In this document: positions 38,261 to 51,059 of the stretch, one piece after another
How the letters are laid out: every line of letters starts with the position of its first letter
Position numbering within the stretch: the stretch's first letter is position 1
Position numbers and translations under genes: made by a program
From: Eutrigla gurnardus
Taxonomy: Eukaryota > Chordata > Actinopteri > Perciformes > Triglidae
DNA length: 64,000 nt
Assembly: GCA_963514095.1 (NCBI GenBank)
Contig: OY741284.1
Span: forward strand, 3,806,001-3,870,000
Direction: 5' to 3'
The notes under the pieces: model-generated
What the model was told of the DNA's origin: nothing
Seen by the model: only the letters and a program-made list of their open reading frames with translations
Databases searched by the model: none

Positions 38261-41200
38261 ACTCAAAGTTACAAATCTCTTGACAGGTCCAGGACATTAA
38301 ATATTTGTCAAATAATATTTTGTTACAGATCGTCTTCCTGACGACGTCCTCAGTCATCACATTGGAACACCAATGATATTATGAGTCCCAAAGCTTTGCT
38401 AAGTTTGTGTTCAATCATAGTGGAAAGTAAATTCCATATCACAGAATTTTATTCCCATTCATTCATTGAATGCTGTTATAACGTTAGCTAGCTAAACTGT
38501 TTATATGCTAATTATGCTAACATGCTAATGTTGCTACGGGTGATCAGTGGTGTTTAACATTATAAAATAGCCCACTGAGAACAATCCTAATTTATGGTTA
38601 TTATCTCCTACATTGATTTATTATTGTGATTGATAAACAGGAGAAAACTGAGATGAAATTCTGGAAAAATGATTTCCAGAATTATTCAGAATTTAAGTCA
38701 GGCTAGATTCTGGAAAAAAAAACCTGGCATGGCCATATATTTATAGAAGTCCCTTGACTTATCTCCTCAAAACATCTGAATGTAAATAGATCTCCACTTT
38801 ACAGACAAGACAGCTTTATGTTAATCCAACACTGTTTTGGACTAAATTCAGGCAGACTTTTGCATGCAGTATAAGTGTGTTATTTTCTCCTATTCTAAAA
38901 TGTTTAATTTGAATATTTTTGCATATTGGGGTCCCTAAACAGTCTTGGAATTGCATAAATTGGGTCTGACAGGAAAGCTGAGACTCTTGTGGATCCAATG
39001 AGCCCAGCTGTACCCCTAGCCTGAGATTTAGCAACAACAAGGGGCTTTCTGAGCAGTTTATACACCAGAAGTGCTCGGCATCCAATAGCCGGAAAAAAAA
39101 ATGCAATTCTTGTCAAATGTTTTTCATATCAAATGAAATCATTTTTCTTTAGTTTAGTGTGTTAGCATGACAAAAAACCTACATACTGGACACTTATGGT
39201 GCTAGAACATGAATGTCTGCAACACTGTCGCTAGAAATAACTGTTGCCATCGTACATTTCTGCAACAGAAAGCATACGTCACATGTAAATGCTCCCATGT
39301 TCATATCTTGTATACTTGATTGGTTTGGTTTAGGCAACAAAACTACAAAAATAATGTGTTTTAATACAATAACATATGAATAAAGAAAATACAATGTACA
39401 CTTAAAAAACTGTATTACTGGTTTAAATGTGTAATAAAGTAAATTAGTAGAAATAGTTGCTGTTTTTTTTTTGGTGTCAGTTAACATGAGTGGAGTTCTC
39501 TTTGCTTCCATAGTGACATTGTATGGAAGAGCATACATTTACCTACATTCTGACCTAAAATGATTTATGGAGAGGTGAAATCGTGGCAATGAGAGCAAGT
39601 TAAAAGGTGTTTCCCATTCCACCCCCATTCCACTCAAATACACACTAATATAAACATGTGAGAGCAACATTTGTAATAAGCTTCAAATGAAGTTTTAATA
39701 TCCTAAACATTTTGAATGGGACCATAATGGTGAATAACAGCATGTATTAAAGATGGGGAATGTTTGAATGAGGAGACAGCCGTTGAAAATGACTCAAATG
39801 CATTAATTTGTGTCAAGTTTGAACAGTGGTCCATTTGAATGAGAACATTTTTATGTTGAAAGTGTTAAATATTTATGAAAATATGAAAGGTATGAATGAG
39901 AAAAGAAATTGCACACCTGTCCTAATGGAGCTTAAAATCTTCATGTCTGAATTAAGTTTCTATGGTGAAAAATGTGGGAGGAGTTAAATGACTTCCAGCA
40001 TTTGCACCAATTTGCATTTCTGATATTGGTCAGTTTGTTCGTCTTTCTTACAAACATTACATAACGAGCATCAGCATAAAGTAAATGTTTTCGGTTTGGT
40101 AGAGGACACGCACACATTAAGGGGATCGTTAGAATTCATCCACTGGGGACCATGAACGTGTGTCCAAAATGGTATTGTAATGCTTCCAGTCATTATACAG
40201 GAGAGGTCTTTTCCACACAGTATGTTATATTATGAGCTCTATGTATGATGTTTACACAGTAAAATATGTAAATATCGTATATTCAAACCTTCTTTAAATC
40301 GGGTTGATATATCTGAAACTTGGGGTCCACTAGAATTAAGTTATTTGAACAATGTTATGATATTTTAGTCATTTAAGAGGTATTTGTTTGTCTTTGAGGG
40401 AACAGATCACACTAAAGGAATAGTTTGACATGTTTTTTGAAAGATCAGATGGAAATCAGTTCCATCTCTTCGTGTCTAGTACAGAGATCATCAGCTCCAG
40501 GACATGATCAGATGGCTGCATCCAAAGATAAAACCAGAATGGCCAATAAGAGATGGTTTCCCAGAATGTCAGAGCTCCTTTGAAGCCAGATTATTGTATA
40601 TTAAATCGTAACTGGCGGCTTTTCAAATAGATATCCATGCTGAATCCTGCCTACAGGTGGTCGTAGATGGAGACGTTTCAGCGCCGAGGCTGCAGCTCTG
40701 TGTGGTTAGTTAACCAGCTGATGCTGATCCACATTAAGTGTAACTCCTCCAGACAGTGCAGTGATTAAATGCCTCTAATTGGTGCTAGAGACAGAGCCAG
40801 TGTCTGTGTCACATAATGAGCTCTGTTCTCACGTCGAAGCCACACTAATAACTTCACGAGCTATCTAAATGTCTATATATGTGTGTGTGTGTGTGTGTAT
40901 TTTGTATCTATATGTGTTTCAGTCATCGTTTCTCCCGAAAAAGCCAACTTATTGGCCAACATCGGCGATCTCCTGCGTGATAGGTAACTGCGGGATGAAG
41001 AGCCGACACGCACAGAAAGAAAATCTCCACAAAGCTTCATGAAATGCTACAAATCAGACGAGCAGTTCGTTTGATCGACTTCCCGTCAGCAGACGGGTTC
41101 ATAAAACACATTCTTACCCGGCGCAAGGATAAAAGAAGCAACCTTGTGAGCGTCTCTGAATGATACCTGCTCACATGGCTTATGTGCAGCCTTAATACTC

Positions 41201-41690
41201 CCCGAAGCGCTGACGGGGGAGAGAAGCCATCAATCAACAAACACTATCTGGAATGTACCGGAGGAGCTCAGCGGTGGAATCGGCAGCAGTCGGTCTGAAA
41301 CAGTAACAGACTGAACGTCCAGATGAATCAACCATGCTGAGATACATTTACATCCCCGTTTCACTGCATGAGATATGCATCAAGCTATTCATGAGGAAAA
41401 AACAACCCTGCTTCCTTAAAAGCACCCTCAATTATATTTCCAGGGAAATATCCGTTGTTTTCCCCCGAACCAAATGGTCACCATTTGAAACACGATTAAC
41501 AACTATAATATAAAAAAAAAACATGCTACAAAAAGACAAAATTAAGTTTTGTAAAAAGAAAAAAACACACATCGTGGTTTCATTTAAAATGACATCGATA
41601 TGTCACAAAATTTCTAAAATCCATCATGGCCAATATGGCGACTACGTCCACTCCTTATATGGTCAACCCTGTCTCCTACACAGAAAGAAA
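38261..41690. other. intron without recognised features
   Basis: AT-rich. A GTTTAGGCAACAAAACTAC string at 39329-39347 is a scrap of the same fish repeat as 23840-24010. GT run at 40880-40898. Nothing else recognised. Confidence 0.45.
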
Positions 41691-41698
41691 CACATTTC

Positions 41699-41890
41699 CC
41701 TGCTAGATAACATTCACAGTTTGGGAAAACTATTACTGGTTAGTAAAAGAACATCATGATTTGGATTAAAATGACCAAAAATGCACAAAGGTTGGCTCCA
41801 AGGGGACACTAACAGCAGTCTCCTGGGTGAAAGTCCACCATCCAGACCTCCTCCCGACGTGGACTCGTTTGGATCTTCTCCAAGGAGAGC
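41699..41890. repeat. GTTTGGGCAACAAAACTAC-type fish repeat fragment, copy 2
   Basis: Shares ACATCATGATTTGG, TTAAAATGA, GGGACACTAACAGCAGTCT and the TGGGTGAAAGTCCACCATCC region with 23840-24010 and with short pieces at 47466-47516 and 48549-48608 (GGGAGGAGGTCTGGGTG, reverse orientation). Confidence 0.5.
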
Positions 41891-41969
41891 AAAAAAAAAA
41901 TCCACCACATGATACGTTAACATCGACAGGACATTCACAATAGTTACCTTTGTCTGGAAATGTCATTTT

Positions 41970-42235
41970 TAACAAGGAAGGAAAGAGCGGAGGAGGTAAA
42001 GAAGGAAGGAAGGGATGAGGTAAGGAAGGAAAAAAGGATAAAGGAAGGAAGGAAAGGGGGGAAGATGTAAAGAAGGAAAGCAGAAAGAGGGGGTTGATAA
42101 AGATGGAAAGGAAGAAATAAAAGTGGAGATTAGGTTGAGAAGTAAAACGGAACCGGGGAGGAGGTAACAAAGGAAGGACAGAAGGAAGGAAGGGAAGAAG
42201 GAAGGAAGGAAGGAAGGAAGGAAGGAAGGAAGGTT
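41970..42235. repeat. polypurine GGAAGG-rich tract
   Basis: Purine-rich on the plus strand, with a perfect GGAA stretch at about 42198-42231. Confidence 0.9.
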
Positions 42236-43170
42236 TCTTTAGTGTGGAATCGTCATTTTTAGGAGACCAGACTGGGAAAAAACGTGTTGTAGTTAATGTG
42301 AGAAGTTGTGATCTGTTCTTTCCTGAACCCAAGCAGCTCGTTTTGTTGCTGAATTCCATCATTTTTGCACTTTAAGCACCACCACATAAAGCACCATTAG
42401 AGGTCCTGGACTGGAACCACCAGAACCTAATCCTGCAGGTTATTTACTGAGCTGCAAACATTTGAACACTTAACAAACACACTACGATGACTGATGTGTT
42501 TTATTACGGACTACAGCATCCAGGAATCTCCTGCGTGGTTTTAAACTCCATCCCGATGCCCAAGTCAGAAAAAAGGCAATCTCAGCCAGCAAGGAGCCGA
42601 TGCACTTCTTTGTCTTAGTTGCACAGCAGCGATGGGCTTGTTAACCCTGAACCTGATGTTGTCCCCTCAGCCGATGAGGCTTTCTGCTCTCCTCTGTGAA
42701 ATCAATCCACCTCGGTATCTCCGCGTGATCTGAGACACCGAGTCTCATCTGTGACTGTCGTCCTCCAGCTCTCTTGGAAATAATCCCTTTAAACTCCTCT
42801 CAGTGGCCCTGGATGGTTTTGGCTCTGCTCTGCTCACTGCTGGAAAATAAATTCCCCACCTCTGGCTGTTTTCCCAAACTGCTTTGATACAGAAACGCCA
42901 TCCTAAAGAGACCCGGCGTTCATCCGTCCTGTCCTCTGAACTACAGGACAACCTCCAAATTACCTTTTGGTGCCGAGGTCATAGAAATAGAATTGTTGCT
43001 AAAAGACTTTGGGAGAAGATAACGGCGATAACATCTTCATTCATTTCCCGTGTGCTTTGTGCCGGCAGCTCAGCAACACCAGCAGAGAGAAGGGAGTTTG
43101 TCGTTAAAGCATCTGATAGGAAACTGCATGGTTTTCATTTAATTTGCCAACTGCAAAACATCTCTTTTTT

Positions 43171-43173
<3 letters not shown>

Positions 43174-43209
<36 letters not shown>
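43174..43209. repeat. (TA)n microsatellite
   Basis: TA run of about 18 units. Confidence 0.95.
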
Positions 43210-43213
<4 letters not shown>

Positions 43214-43671
43214 TGTAAATTTACGAAGTGCAACATGTGCATGTACATGAAACGTTTCAGTACAGCAATACATCATGATGAAAAATACATCCAGAAATGG
43301 GTTTTAATGTTCACACCAAATCTGGAGAAACCAGAGACTGTCTGTGGTCCCCCAGAGGTCTAGATAGTAGCTCACATTAGTCCAGAGACCAGACCAGACT
43401 ATGTGGAGGAACCAGAGACTGTCTGTGGTCCAAATAACACGGTTGCTGTCGTATTTATGTCTAGATGACCTTATTTGGAGTGTTGATGGAGCAGCTACAA
43501 TGTTAGCGTAGCCTAGCACCCATCAACCAGACTCCATTCAGAAAACAAGCATTTTAGAAGTAGTTAGCTTGTCGTCTTGCAGACAGACCTAACAAAGCAA
43601 TACTTTTTACTGATCATCAGCATTATAGAGTTTTTTTTTCAGAATCCTTTGTATCTGTTTATTGCTTTTCG

Positions 43672-43982
43672 TCATCTCCATCTTGGTTTTTTAATGTCGT
43701 GCCATTCTTGGCCGTGACACAAGAGGGCGGAGCTAAGTATAACTGAATATAGCTGAAAAGACGTTTTTAGGACCAAAATTTTATAATTAACTTCATGAAG
43801 TGAGGCACTGTGAAAGGATTTAAGTTGTAAGACGAAGACACATACAACTCTAGACCGGACAACACTGGCACTGACCTGTCAATCACCAGGTAGCCCCGGT
43901 CTGTTTGACTCTAAATGGGACCAATGGGACCAAATGGGACTCTAAATGGGACCATAATCTGCTAAATGAACATCATTAGGTA
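43672..43982 (+). repeat. dispersed fish repeat (GTAGCCCCGCCC family), copy 2
   Basis: Contains CATCTTGGTTTTTT, ACAAGAGGGCGGAGCTAAGT, GTAGCCCCGGTCTGTTTGAC and CTGCTAAATGAACATCAT, collinear with 49063-49495. A short GGGACCAAATGGGACTCTAA duplication has occurred inside it (about 43909-43950). Confidence 0.7.
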
Positions 43983-44099
43983 TCGATTCAAGACCTGCAG
44001 TGTATAAATTGTCCAGATTGTGCCCACATGCCATCCACACCTCACTGAGATGTGAACTCAGTGACCTCGTCATGCTGCCACTTCTGTTCCATCAGGAAA

Positions 44100-44250
44100 C
44101 TTTGTATGTAAAAAAAAAAAAATCTAATTTTATTGAATATTATTGCTAAATCCATTGAAACAGCTCTGAATGAAGCTCACTGACTGAAAGAGACTTAAAC
44201 TCTCAGCTTCAGTGAGGCAGCAGCAGGCAGACAGCTGACGGCCCGCAGCT
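44100..44250. other. intron segment with A run
   Basis: No element recognised. Confidence 0.4.
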
Positions 44251-44252
44251 CC

Positions 44253-44253
<1 letters not shown>

Positions 44254-44303
<50 letters not shown>

Positions 44304-44464
44304 TGTGTGTACTTTAGTTGAGTCCATCTGTTGTTGTGTGTCCGCCCGAGGCGACGGCATGAGAGAGAGAGCGAGAGACAAAGAGGGAAAAAAGAAAGAC
44401 GGAAAGAAAAGATGAAAAGAAAAAAGAAGAGAAACGGAGGTTTGTGTGTGTGTGTGTGTGTGTA
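44254..44464. repeat. (GT)n, purine tract, (GT)n cluster
   Basis: GT run at 44254-44308, a GAGA/AAAGAAAG purine stretch at 44360-44430 and another GT run at 44442-44464. Confidence 0.9.
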
Positions 44465-44804
44465 TTGGACCTCAGGCACTGCTGTCTGTATGTCTCTGTG
44501 GATCCCAGATGGAGCCAGAACTCAACAGAACACATTAGTCCACTTGGCGTGTTCTCACACACGTTCAGAAACACTCAGATATTCGGCGTAATCCTCCTGA
44601 CAATCAGATCACCTGAGCCTCCGCTCGCTCGCTCGCTCGGCTGCTGCAAGATTCCAGCTCAGCTGGAACAGGCGGACGGCTTCCTGCGGAGGCCTGGAGG
44701 ACCCCTTATCGCTTTATTAGCTACCGCCGCTGTAGCATTGAACAGAATCATCTCCCAGGATGGAGGAAGTGAAGGACGGAGAGTATCTCTGGGTTTCATT
44801 ACTC

Positions 44805-44970
44805 GTTAGAAGGAAGGAAGGAAGGAAGGAAGGAAGGAAGGAAGGCGGGAAGTAAGGAAGGAAGTATAAAAGGGAGGAGGCAAAGAAGGAAGGATGGAAA
44901 GAGGAGAGGAGGTAAAGAAGGAATTGAGGAAATAGATGAGGAGGTAAAGAAGGAACTGAAGAAAGTATGG
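44805..44970. repeat. polypurine GGAAGG tract
   Basis: Perfect GGAA units at about 44812-44845, then degenerate purine repeats. Confidence 0.9.
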
Positions 44971-45731
44971 ATATTTTCAGCTATTTTCTACGTCCCCTCC
45001 ACGACATCTAAATATTTCGGGTGGGGGAGGATGGATTCAGCGTAGTGTATTATTTAGTTTTAACGATTATAAGCCACATATGGATCTTTTAAAACTATTA
45101 TTTGAAATATAACCTTTGGATGGAGTATTTTCACAGTGTGGTATTATTTTATTACATTAAGATGTCATCCATATTGTTATTTTATGAATTGTTTTTTTAT
45201 TGTCTTTTGTCCCTTTCTCTGTTGTTAATAAATGTGTTGAATTTTCAAGTGTTATACAAATAAAGGTTAACTTAGTATTACTGTTGTTATATAGTTTTCT
45301 TTTGTTTTCGTCATGGTGAAACAGCTGGAAGAAAAGTATACTTGATGATGATTTTGAGTCACATCTCCGCAGACGGACGTCTATAAGACATTTAGCTGAA
45401 ACGTCTGTTTTGATGTCGACTGTCAGAATCTCCTTACACTGCAAGGACCTTTGGCACAGGCTTCTGTTGTTGTCGCCGTAACGCCCTCTTCACCTCAATT
45501 AAACAACATGAAAGTACAACAGCAGCGACTGCTCACTCGTTTCAATTATGGCTGCTTTGCTGGATGAGCTGATATCAGAGCGACAGCTGCTTCACACGTG
45601 GAAACCAACACGGGCAACAAGCTGCTCTGTGTCTCTTAATTAACGTCTCGAGTCGCTCCCTCCCGATCTGTCCCACATGAAATGTGGCTTACTGCGAGGA
45701 TGTTTCCTAGAGTCGACTCAGTCGGCTGTAG

Positions 45732-45766
45732 AGAGGAGGAGGAGGAGGAGGAGGAGGAGGAGGAGG
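45732..45766. repeat. (GGA)n microsatellite
   Basis: About 11 GGA/GAG units. Confidence 0.93.
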
Positions 45767-45873
45767 GGCGACTTCAGTGGGAAACAGGTGACAACAATGA
45801 GGCTTGTGTTGCCTTAATCTACTCAGACTGAGTGCTTCATTTTCATCCTATTAAATGAACAGACTCTGATTAT

Positions 45874-46167
45874 AGTTTGCATGTTCTCCCCGTGTAAGCG
45901 TGGGTTCTCTCTGGGTTCTCCAGCTTCCTACCACAGTCCAAAGACATGCAGGATGGAGATAGGTTCATTGGTGACTCTAAATTGCCCGTAGGTATGAATG
46001 TGAGTGTGAATGGTTGTCTGTCTCTACATGTCGGCCCTGTGATAGACTGGCGTCCTGTCCAGGGTGTACCCTGCCTTCGCCCAATGACAGCTGGGATCGT
46101 CTCCAGCCCCCCCGCGACCCTGAATACAGGATAAGCGGTAGACAATGGATGGATGGATGGATGGATG
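45874..46167 (+). mobile_element. tRNA-derived SINE with ATGG tail, copy 4 (5'-truncated)
   Basis: Flanked by the perfect 12-bp duplication GACTCTGATTAT (45862-45873 and 46168-46179). It starts at AGTTTGCATGTTCTCC, so the whole tRNA-like head is absent, and runs to the ATGG tail. Confidence 0.95.
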
Positions 46168-46261
46168 GACTCTGATTATGATTATGGAGAATATCGTTGT
46201 GATAAAGGCTAGTCCCGCCCCTTCCTGTCCCCCACATTGGACCTTACTTCAGACAAAAGGA

Positions 46262-46357
46262 GTAACGTTACATCCTGGTACCCAACACACAGAGAGACCT
46301 GTTGTTATAGTAACGTTACATCCTGGTACCCAACACACAGAGAGACCTGTTGTTATA
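46262..46357. repeat. 48-bp tandem duplication
   Basis: Two head-to-tail copies of a 48-bp unit (46262-46309 and 46310-46357) containing AACGTTACATCCTGGTACCC. They appear identical. Confidence 0.92.
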
Positions 46358-46629
46358 GTAGACCACAGACCATCATGAATGAGAATTAAATACGTTAAAG
46401 GAGAAATCCGGTCATTTTTGACCCCATTGTCGTTGTCCTCAGGGTCATCCCGACTTATTAGAAGCAAAAAACCCGACAAAAATTGACGTTGATTAACTAA
46501 TTATTGGGAAAATGCTTTGCTTCTTTAGTGTTTCAAATGCTCAATAAGCCTTTCTCTGTCCTCTGTTAAAGTCCATTTGTCGGCTCGCTCCTCTCCTTAA
46601 CACTATTCACCACCAGAAGATAGGTTAGT

Positions 46630-47342
46630 TAAGAGGAGATGAGGTGAGGAAGGAAGGAAGGCAATAAGGGAAGAAGGAAAGATGTAAAGAAGGAAGGAAG
46701 GATGTCAAAAGGAAGGAAGGAATCAAAGAGGAGGAGGTGAAAAAGGAAGGAAATAAGGGAGGAAGGTAATAAGGGAAGAAGGAAAGATAGGAGGATGTGA
46801 AGAAGGAAGGAAGGATGGAAAGAAGGAAGGAGGTAAAAGGAAGGAAGGATTTAAAGAGGGGAGGATGTGGATAAGGAAGGAAGGTAATAGGGAAGAAGGC
46901 AAGATGGAAGGATGGAAAGAAGGAAGGAAGGATGGAAAGAAGGGAAGATGAAAAAGGATGGAGGCAAGAAGGAAGGAAGGAATCAAAGAGGGGAGGAGAC
47001 GAAGAAGAAAGGGAAGAGGGGAGGGGGTAAAGAAGGAAGGGAAGATGGGAGGAGGTATAGAAGAATGAGAGCGGGGAGGAGGTAAAGAAGGAAGGAAAGA
47101 TGGAAGGAGGTATAGAAGAATGAGAGAGGGGAGGAGGTAAAGAAGGAAGGAAAGAGGGAAGGAGGTAAAGAAGCTAGGAAGGAGGTAAAAAGGAAGGAAG
47201 GAATCAAAGGAGGTAAACAAGCTAGGAAAGAGGGGAGGAGGTTAAGAAGGAAGGGAAGAGGGGAGGAGGTAAAGAAGGAAGGGACGAGGTGAGAAGGTAA
47301 AGGAGCTAGGAATGAGGGGAGGAGGTAAAGAAGGAAGGGAGT
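46630..47342. repeat. polypurine GGAAGG/AAAGAAGG tract, about 700 bp
   Basis: Almost pure A and G on the plus strand, with units such as GAGGAGGTAAAGAAGGAAGG at about 40 to 60 bp spacing. The long Ser/Leu/Phe/Pro open frames on the minus strand are by-products of the composition. Confidence 0.93.
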
Positions 47343-49060
47343 GCATGGGCGTTCTCTCCCGTCCTTAACGTCCTTCCCAGCCGGGTCTGAACGGTTCCTG
47401 AAGCTCATTGTGAAATATGTTTGGAAGGAAATGTATTTTTTGCGTATTACGTCTCACAAATTAGGTTTCAAACGAGTCACGGAAGTCTGCGGGAGGAGGT
47501 CTGGGTGCTGGACGGGACTGATGTTGAACCATGTACGAATGCTGGCTAAACACAACCTAGTAGCGTTTAAATTCCGTAGTCATTTTGAGCCATGATGGTG
47601 TTTCTCCCCTTGAAATGAAATTGAATGAAATATTTATGGGAAAATTAATTTGGTGGAGACAGGGTTGTCATTCAGGAAACGCTCTCCGGACTCTATATTG
47701 TTTAGGGGGCGAACTGTTCCTTTAACGGCGTGTTAGATGGTAGATGTTGAGACATGCGAACCAAAGAGACGGACAGACATGCGATGGACGTACTTGTCCC
47801 CAACAGGAGGGACGGAAGCTGAACGGAGTCTTCATTGTTACGATGTGTATTTTCATCTGTCTGTACGGGCCGTTTCCCCTCTGTCCCTTTAAATCTCTAT
47901 CTCTGCTCATCATTTCTGTCTCTCTTGGGAGCTCGATGCCCTGCATGACAACAGATGGAGCCCTGAGGCTCAGGGACCACACACACACACACACACTGGT
48001 AGAGAAGGGGGGGGGGGGGGGGGGGCAAGCTGTGGTAAAGACTGATGTCAACATCAGTATGAATGCACACACACTCACTCACTGTGAGCCCATGGTTATG
48101 TGGATATATGTAAATGAACAGTAGATTTATAACGGAAGAATGCATTCAGTCACTGCTGACACGCAGAAAAACAGGAAATATCTGCCTCCGTTTGAAACAC
48201 AAAGTCAAATCAAAGACTGATTCACACAGAGGGAGTCTGCTCTCGTTCCGCGTGTACACATGAATGTGGAGCTCGCTTGAGCTTCAGAACTCTGGAACGC
48301 CGAGCCGGGAGGACATATGGGGATTTCTGTTTGGCACAACACCAGCGTTATCCTCCGGTGACTCCAGCCATCCATGAGAGAGTCTGGCTGCTGCCTGGCA
48401 GCACGCAAAGCAACTTTCTTTGTCAACTCCCCGTGGATCACCAAGCAAACCAAGGCATCCGTCCATGAAGAAAATAGCGGGATACCTGAGCGGCGACACA
48501 TCTGGCGGCTGCTTTGCCTTCATAGCACCGGCCGTATGTTGTCGTGAGTTAGTTTGAAACGAGTCTGTGCAAGTCCACGTAGGGAGGAGGTCTGGGTGGT
48601 GGACGGGTCAAAAAACACAAGGCTTTCACCAGGAGACAGATGTTAGGGTCCTTTTGGTTTTTTGCAATCAGATGTGATACGAGAGGGTGAAGCTAAGTAC
48701 AACTAAATGCTAATTAAGACCTTTTTAGGCAAACACAATGGATTACTGAGGAACGTGACAAGTTGCAGCTGCATCCTGCGTCCCGCCCCCAGCTCTGATT
48801 AGCCAATGGTAGTCTGGCCTACTGAGTTTGATTGCCTTTGAGCAACAACAAAACAAATGCAATGTGAGTATGGAATTACAAGTACTCCAAAATCATTCTG
48901 GTTTATGGAGGCCGCCATGATGTGTTTTGGTTCTTATCAAATATGTTTTTTTGGTAGTTGCCAGATTGTTTTTTGGTTAGCTGTACCTAATTTTGTAGAA
49001 GGGTTGACTGTATACAAAAAGTGGATACACGCACGGTGATGTTTGTGGACAATGCTTTTG
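47343..49060. other. intron with short repeat scraps
   Basis: Holds GGGAGGAGGTCTGGGTG pieces at about 47490 and 48580, a CA run at 47978-47996, a 19-G run at 48007-48025, and at 48670-48730 AGATGTGATACGAGAGGGTG, part of the same repeat as 49170. No exon recognised. Confidence 0.5.
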
Positions 49061-49062
49061 AA

Positions 49063-49495
49063 ACCTTGAGTGGCCGTCGCCATGTTGCTTTTTTGAGATC
49101 GCCATGTTGCTTTTTTGAGGTCGCCATGATGGTTCATGGTCATTGCCATCTTGTTTTTTTTTTAAAACCAGATGGGATAAGAGAGGGTGGAAGTACAACC
49201 GAATGGTGAATAAGGCATTTTTTAGATGTTACAGTTTGTTTTCATGTACTGACAACACACTGAAAGGGTGACAAGGGTGAAAGGGTTAAAGTTGTGATAG
49301 GAAAACATGGGCAACTCCCAGACTGGGTAGCAACCTCCTAATCACAAGGTAGCCCGCCCTAAAGCATACCCTGCTTTATGGTCTGTTTGACTCAAAACAA
49401 TAATTTACTAAATTGACATCATGCTGTGTTGAAGAAGACTTGAAACTACCATTGATTGAGACCATCACCTCCCTTTGGTGACCCCTGCTTCCATG
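49063..49495 (+). repeat. dispersed fish repeat (GTAGCCCCGCCC family), copy 3
   Basis: Longest copy: GCCATCTTGTTTTTTTT, ATAAGAGAGGGTGGAAGTAC, CCCAGACTGGGTAGCAACCT, GTAGCCCGCCCTAAAGCATA and GAAGAAGACTTGAAACTA. Its start carries a CGCCATGTTGCTTTTTTGAG tandem unit (about 24 bp, two to three copies at 49077-49130). Confidence 0.7.
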
Positions 49496-49734
49496 CTCAA
49501 ATGTAGAAGTTATGTTTGATAGTAATTCCAAGTAAAAGCAGTGGACTACCACACATTCAATTGATTTTATTATCTTCAAAGGTACACAGACCATATTAAA
49601 TGCTGTTTACCAGCAAACCAGTTCCTCACACCTTGCTTTAAAATCTATTGACGTACACTACAGCTGCCTATGAGGAATGACCATGTCTCCGACGCTTTAC
49701 CCCCCTTACCATGTTTTAAAATGATGATTAATAA

Positions 49735-50118
49735 CTTGTCAATCTCTTCTTGCACCTTGCTATAGTTTGCACCTCTTGTCTGTACACTCATCAGAGAGAT
49801 GTGTTTTTATGATCCAAAGTCACGACCTGAACGAGAGTGGAGTCCCCAAAGTCTGGGCCCTGAGGCTTTGGAACAACCTGCCCTAGGCAAAAAAAAAAAG
49901 GCTGGCTAAGTCACACTTTGAAATCTGCTCTTGAAAAACATTTTCATCAGAGACCATATCCTGATTTAACTTGAGTTTCTTTTATTTTTCTCAAATTGTC
50001 TTTTTATAGGACTGGAGTTGGTTTTGTATGCTTTGCACTAAAATCTAATGATTTTATAATTCATCCATTTTAATTTGCTGCCTCATGGGAACCACTTTGT
50101 AACCTGGGTTATGAAAAC
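49735..50118 (+). pseudogene. LINE ORF2 C-terminus and 3' tail remnant
   Basis: The pieces PKVWALRLWNNLP and RLAKSHFEICS resemble the closing part of a LINE ORF2 (WNxLP then a KSLLKTHLF-like end). They are followed by a T-rich tail ending GGGAACCACTTTGTAACCTGG. Stops and an A11 run break it. Confidence 0.55.
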
Positions 50119-50924
50119 AATTTTTATCATTACAACATCACAGGAGCACCAGGGAGACTCTTCAATCCATTTGCATTACGATCTGATTGGAGTGCCAAGC
50201 TTTAACCCCAGACATCTCCCAGAGATACTGCGACAGAAATAAAAGTTGAAAATGTCCATAAAGGAAAATGCAGAGTGTTTGTACTGCTTTTAGGAATGTG
50301 GGCAAGTGTTAATTTGCAGTGAGAATCAGCACTAGTTAGCAGCACACTGCCAAGTTTTGAGCAAATGTTGATACCAGGAGTTAGACCAGCATACTGGTGC
50401 TGGGGCACCAATTGATCACAATTCTGGTAGGAGTCCAACAGCCAGGTCTGCCAGGTTAACTGAAAGGCACGGTTGAGCAAAGGCCTTTTTGCTACCGGGT
50501 TCTGAAGAATCCTGAACATCAGGGTCCATAGTGGTTTGCTCAACATTGTGGATCAGTAGAGCACAATTATCTGAAGGTGTCTGTCTAAAGATGATTAGGG
50601 GGGAACGCACGCAGGCTTTGTGGTGCAAGGAATTTTTTCCCCCAAAGAAGAAAAAACAAACTCCCACAGACTTATCGCCTCTGCATTCAGTAATCAAAAG
50701 GAGTAAAATCTTTGCCCACAAGGACCTTTTCCATGTCAAAAATCAAATAGAAGTCAATAGGACATTCCCATCCAAATCATCTTAGCAGGATATTCAGAGT
50801 GGCGGCCATTGGTATGTGTACCATTGTCAATCCAGCCGTTGTAGTGGGCCACTTCTGTTTGCCGCTGCCTTTCAGTAAACAATACCATTTATGAACTTAT
50901 ACTGAACTGTAATTTCTATTCCTT
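50119..50924. other. intron with an uncharacterised open frame pair
   Basis: Minus frames at 50202-50546 and 50416-50739 overlap in different phases. The segment MDPDVQDSS faintly recalls a retroelement gag start, but I cannot support it. Otherwise nothing recognised. Confidence 0.3.
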
Positions 50925-51059
50925 GATATTCTTTTTTTATTTTAATTGTATTGGCTTGTTTTAATGTTTTTTCTCTAATGCTTTGAATGTTTTATGTAAA
51001 GCACTTTGAATTGCCCCGTTGTTGAAAGGTGCTATAGAAATAAAATTGACTTGCCTTGC
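50925..51059 (+). mobile_element. LINE 3' tail (GTAAAGCACTTTGAATTGCC), copy 2
   Basis: Same tail as 27541-27689: GTAAAGCACTTTGAATTGCC, TTGTTGAAAGGTGCTATAGA and an ATAAAATTGACTTGCC end. Confidence 0.6.

Noticed and set aside
46723..47408. Ser/Pro/Phe-rich membrane-like proteins on the minus strand
   Set aside because: By-products of the GGAAGG polypurine tract.
50202..50739. Retroelement gag or other gene on the minus strand
   Set aside because: Two short overlapping frames in different phases with no recognisable domain or long terminal repeats nearby.
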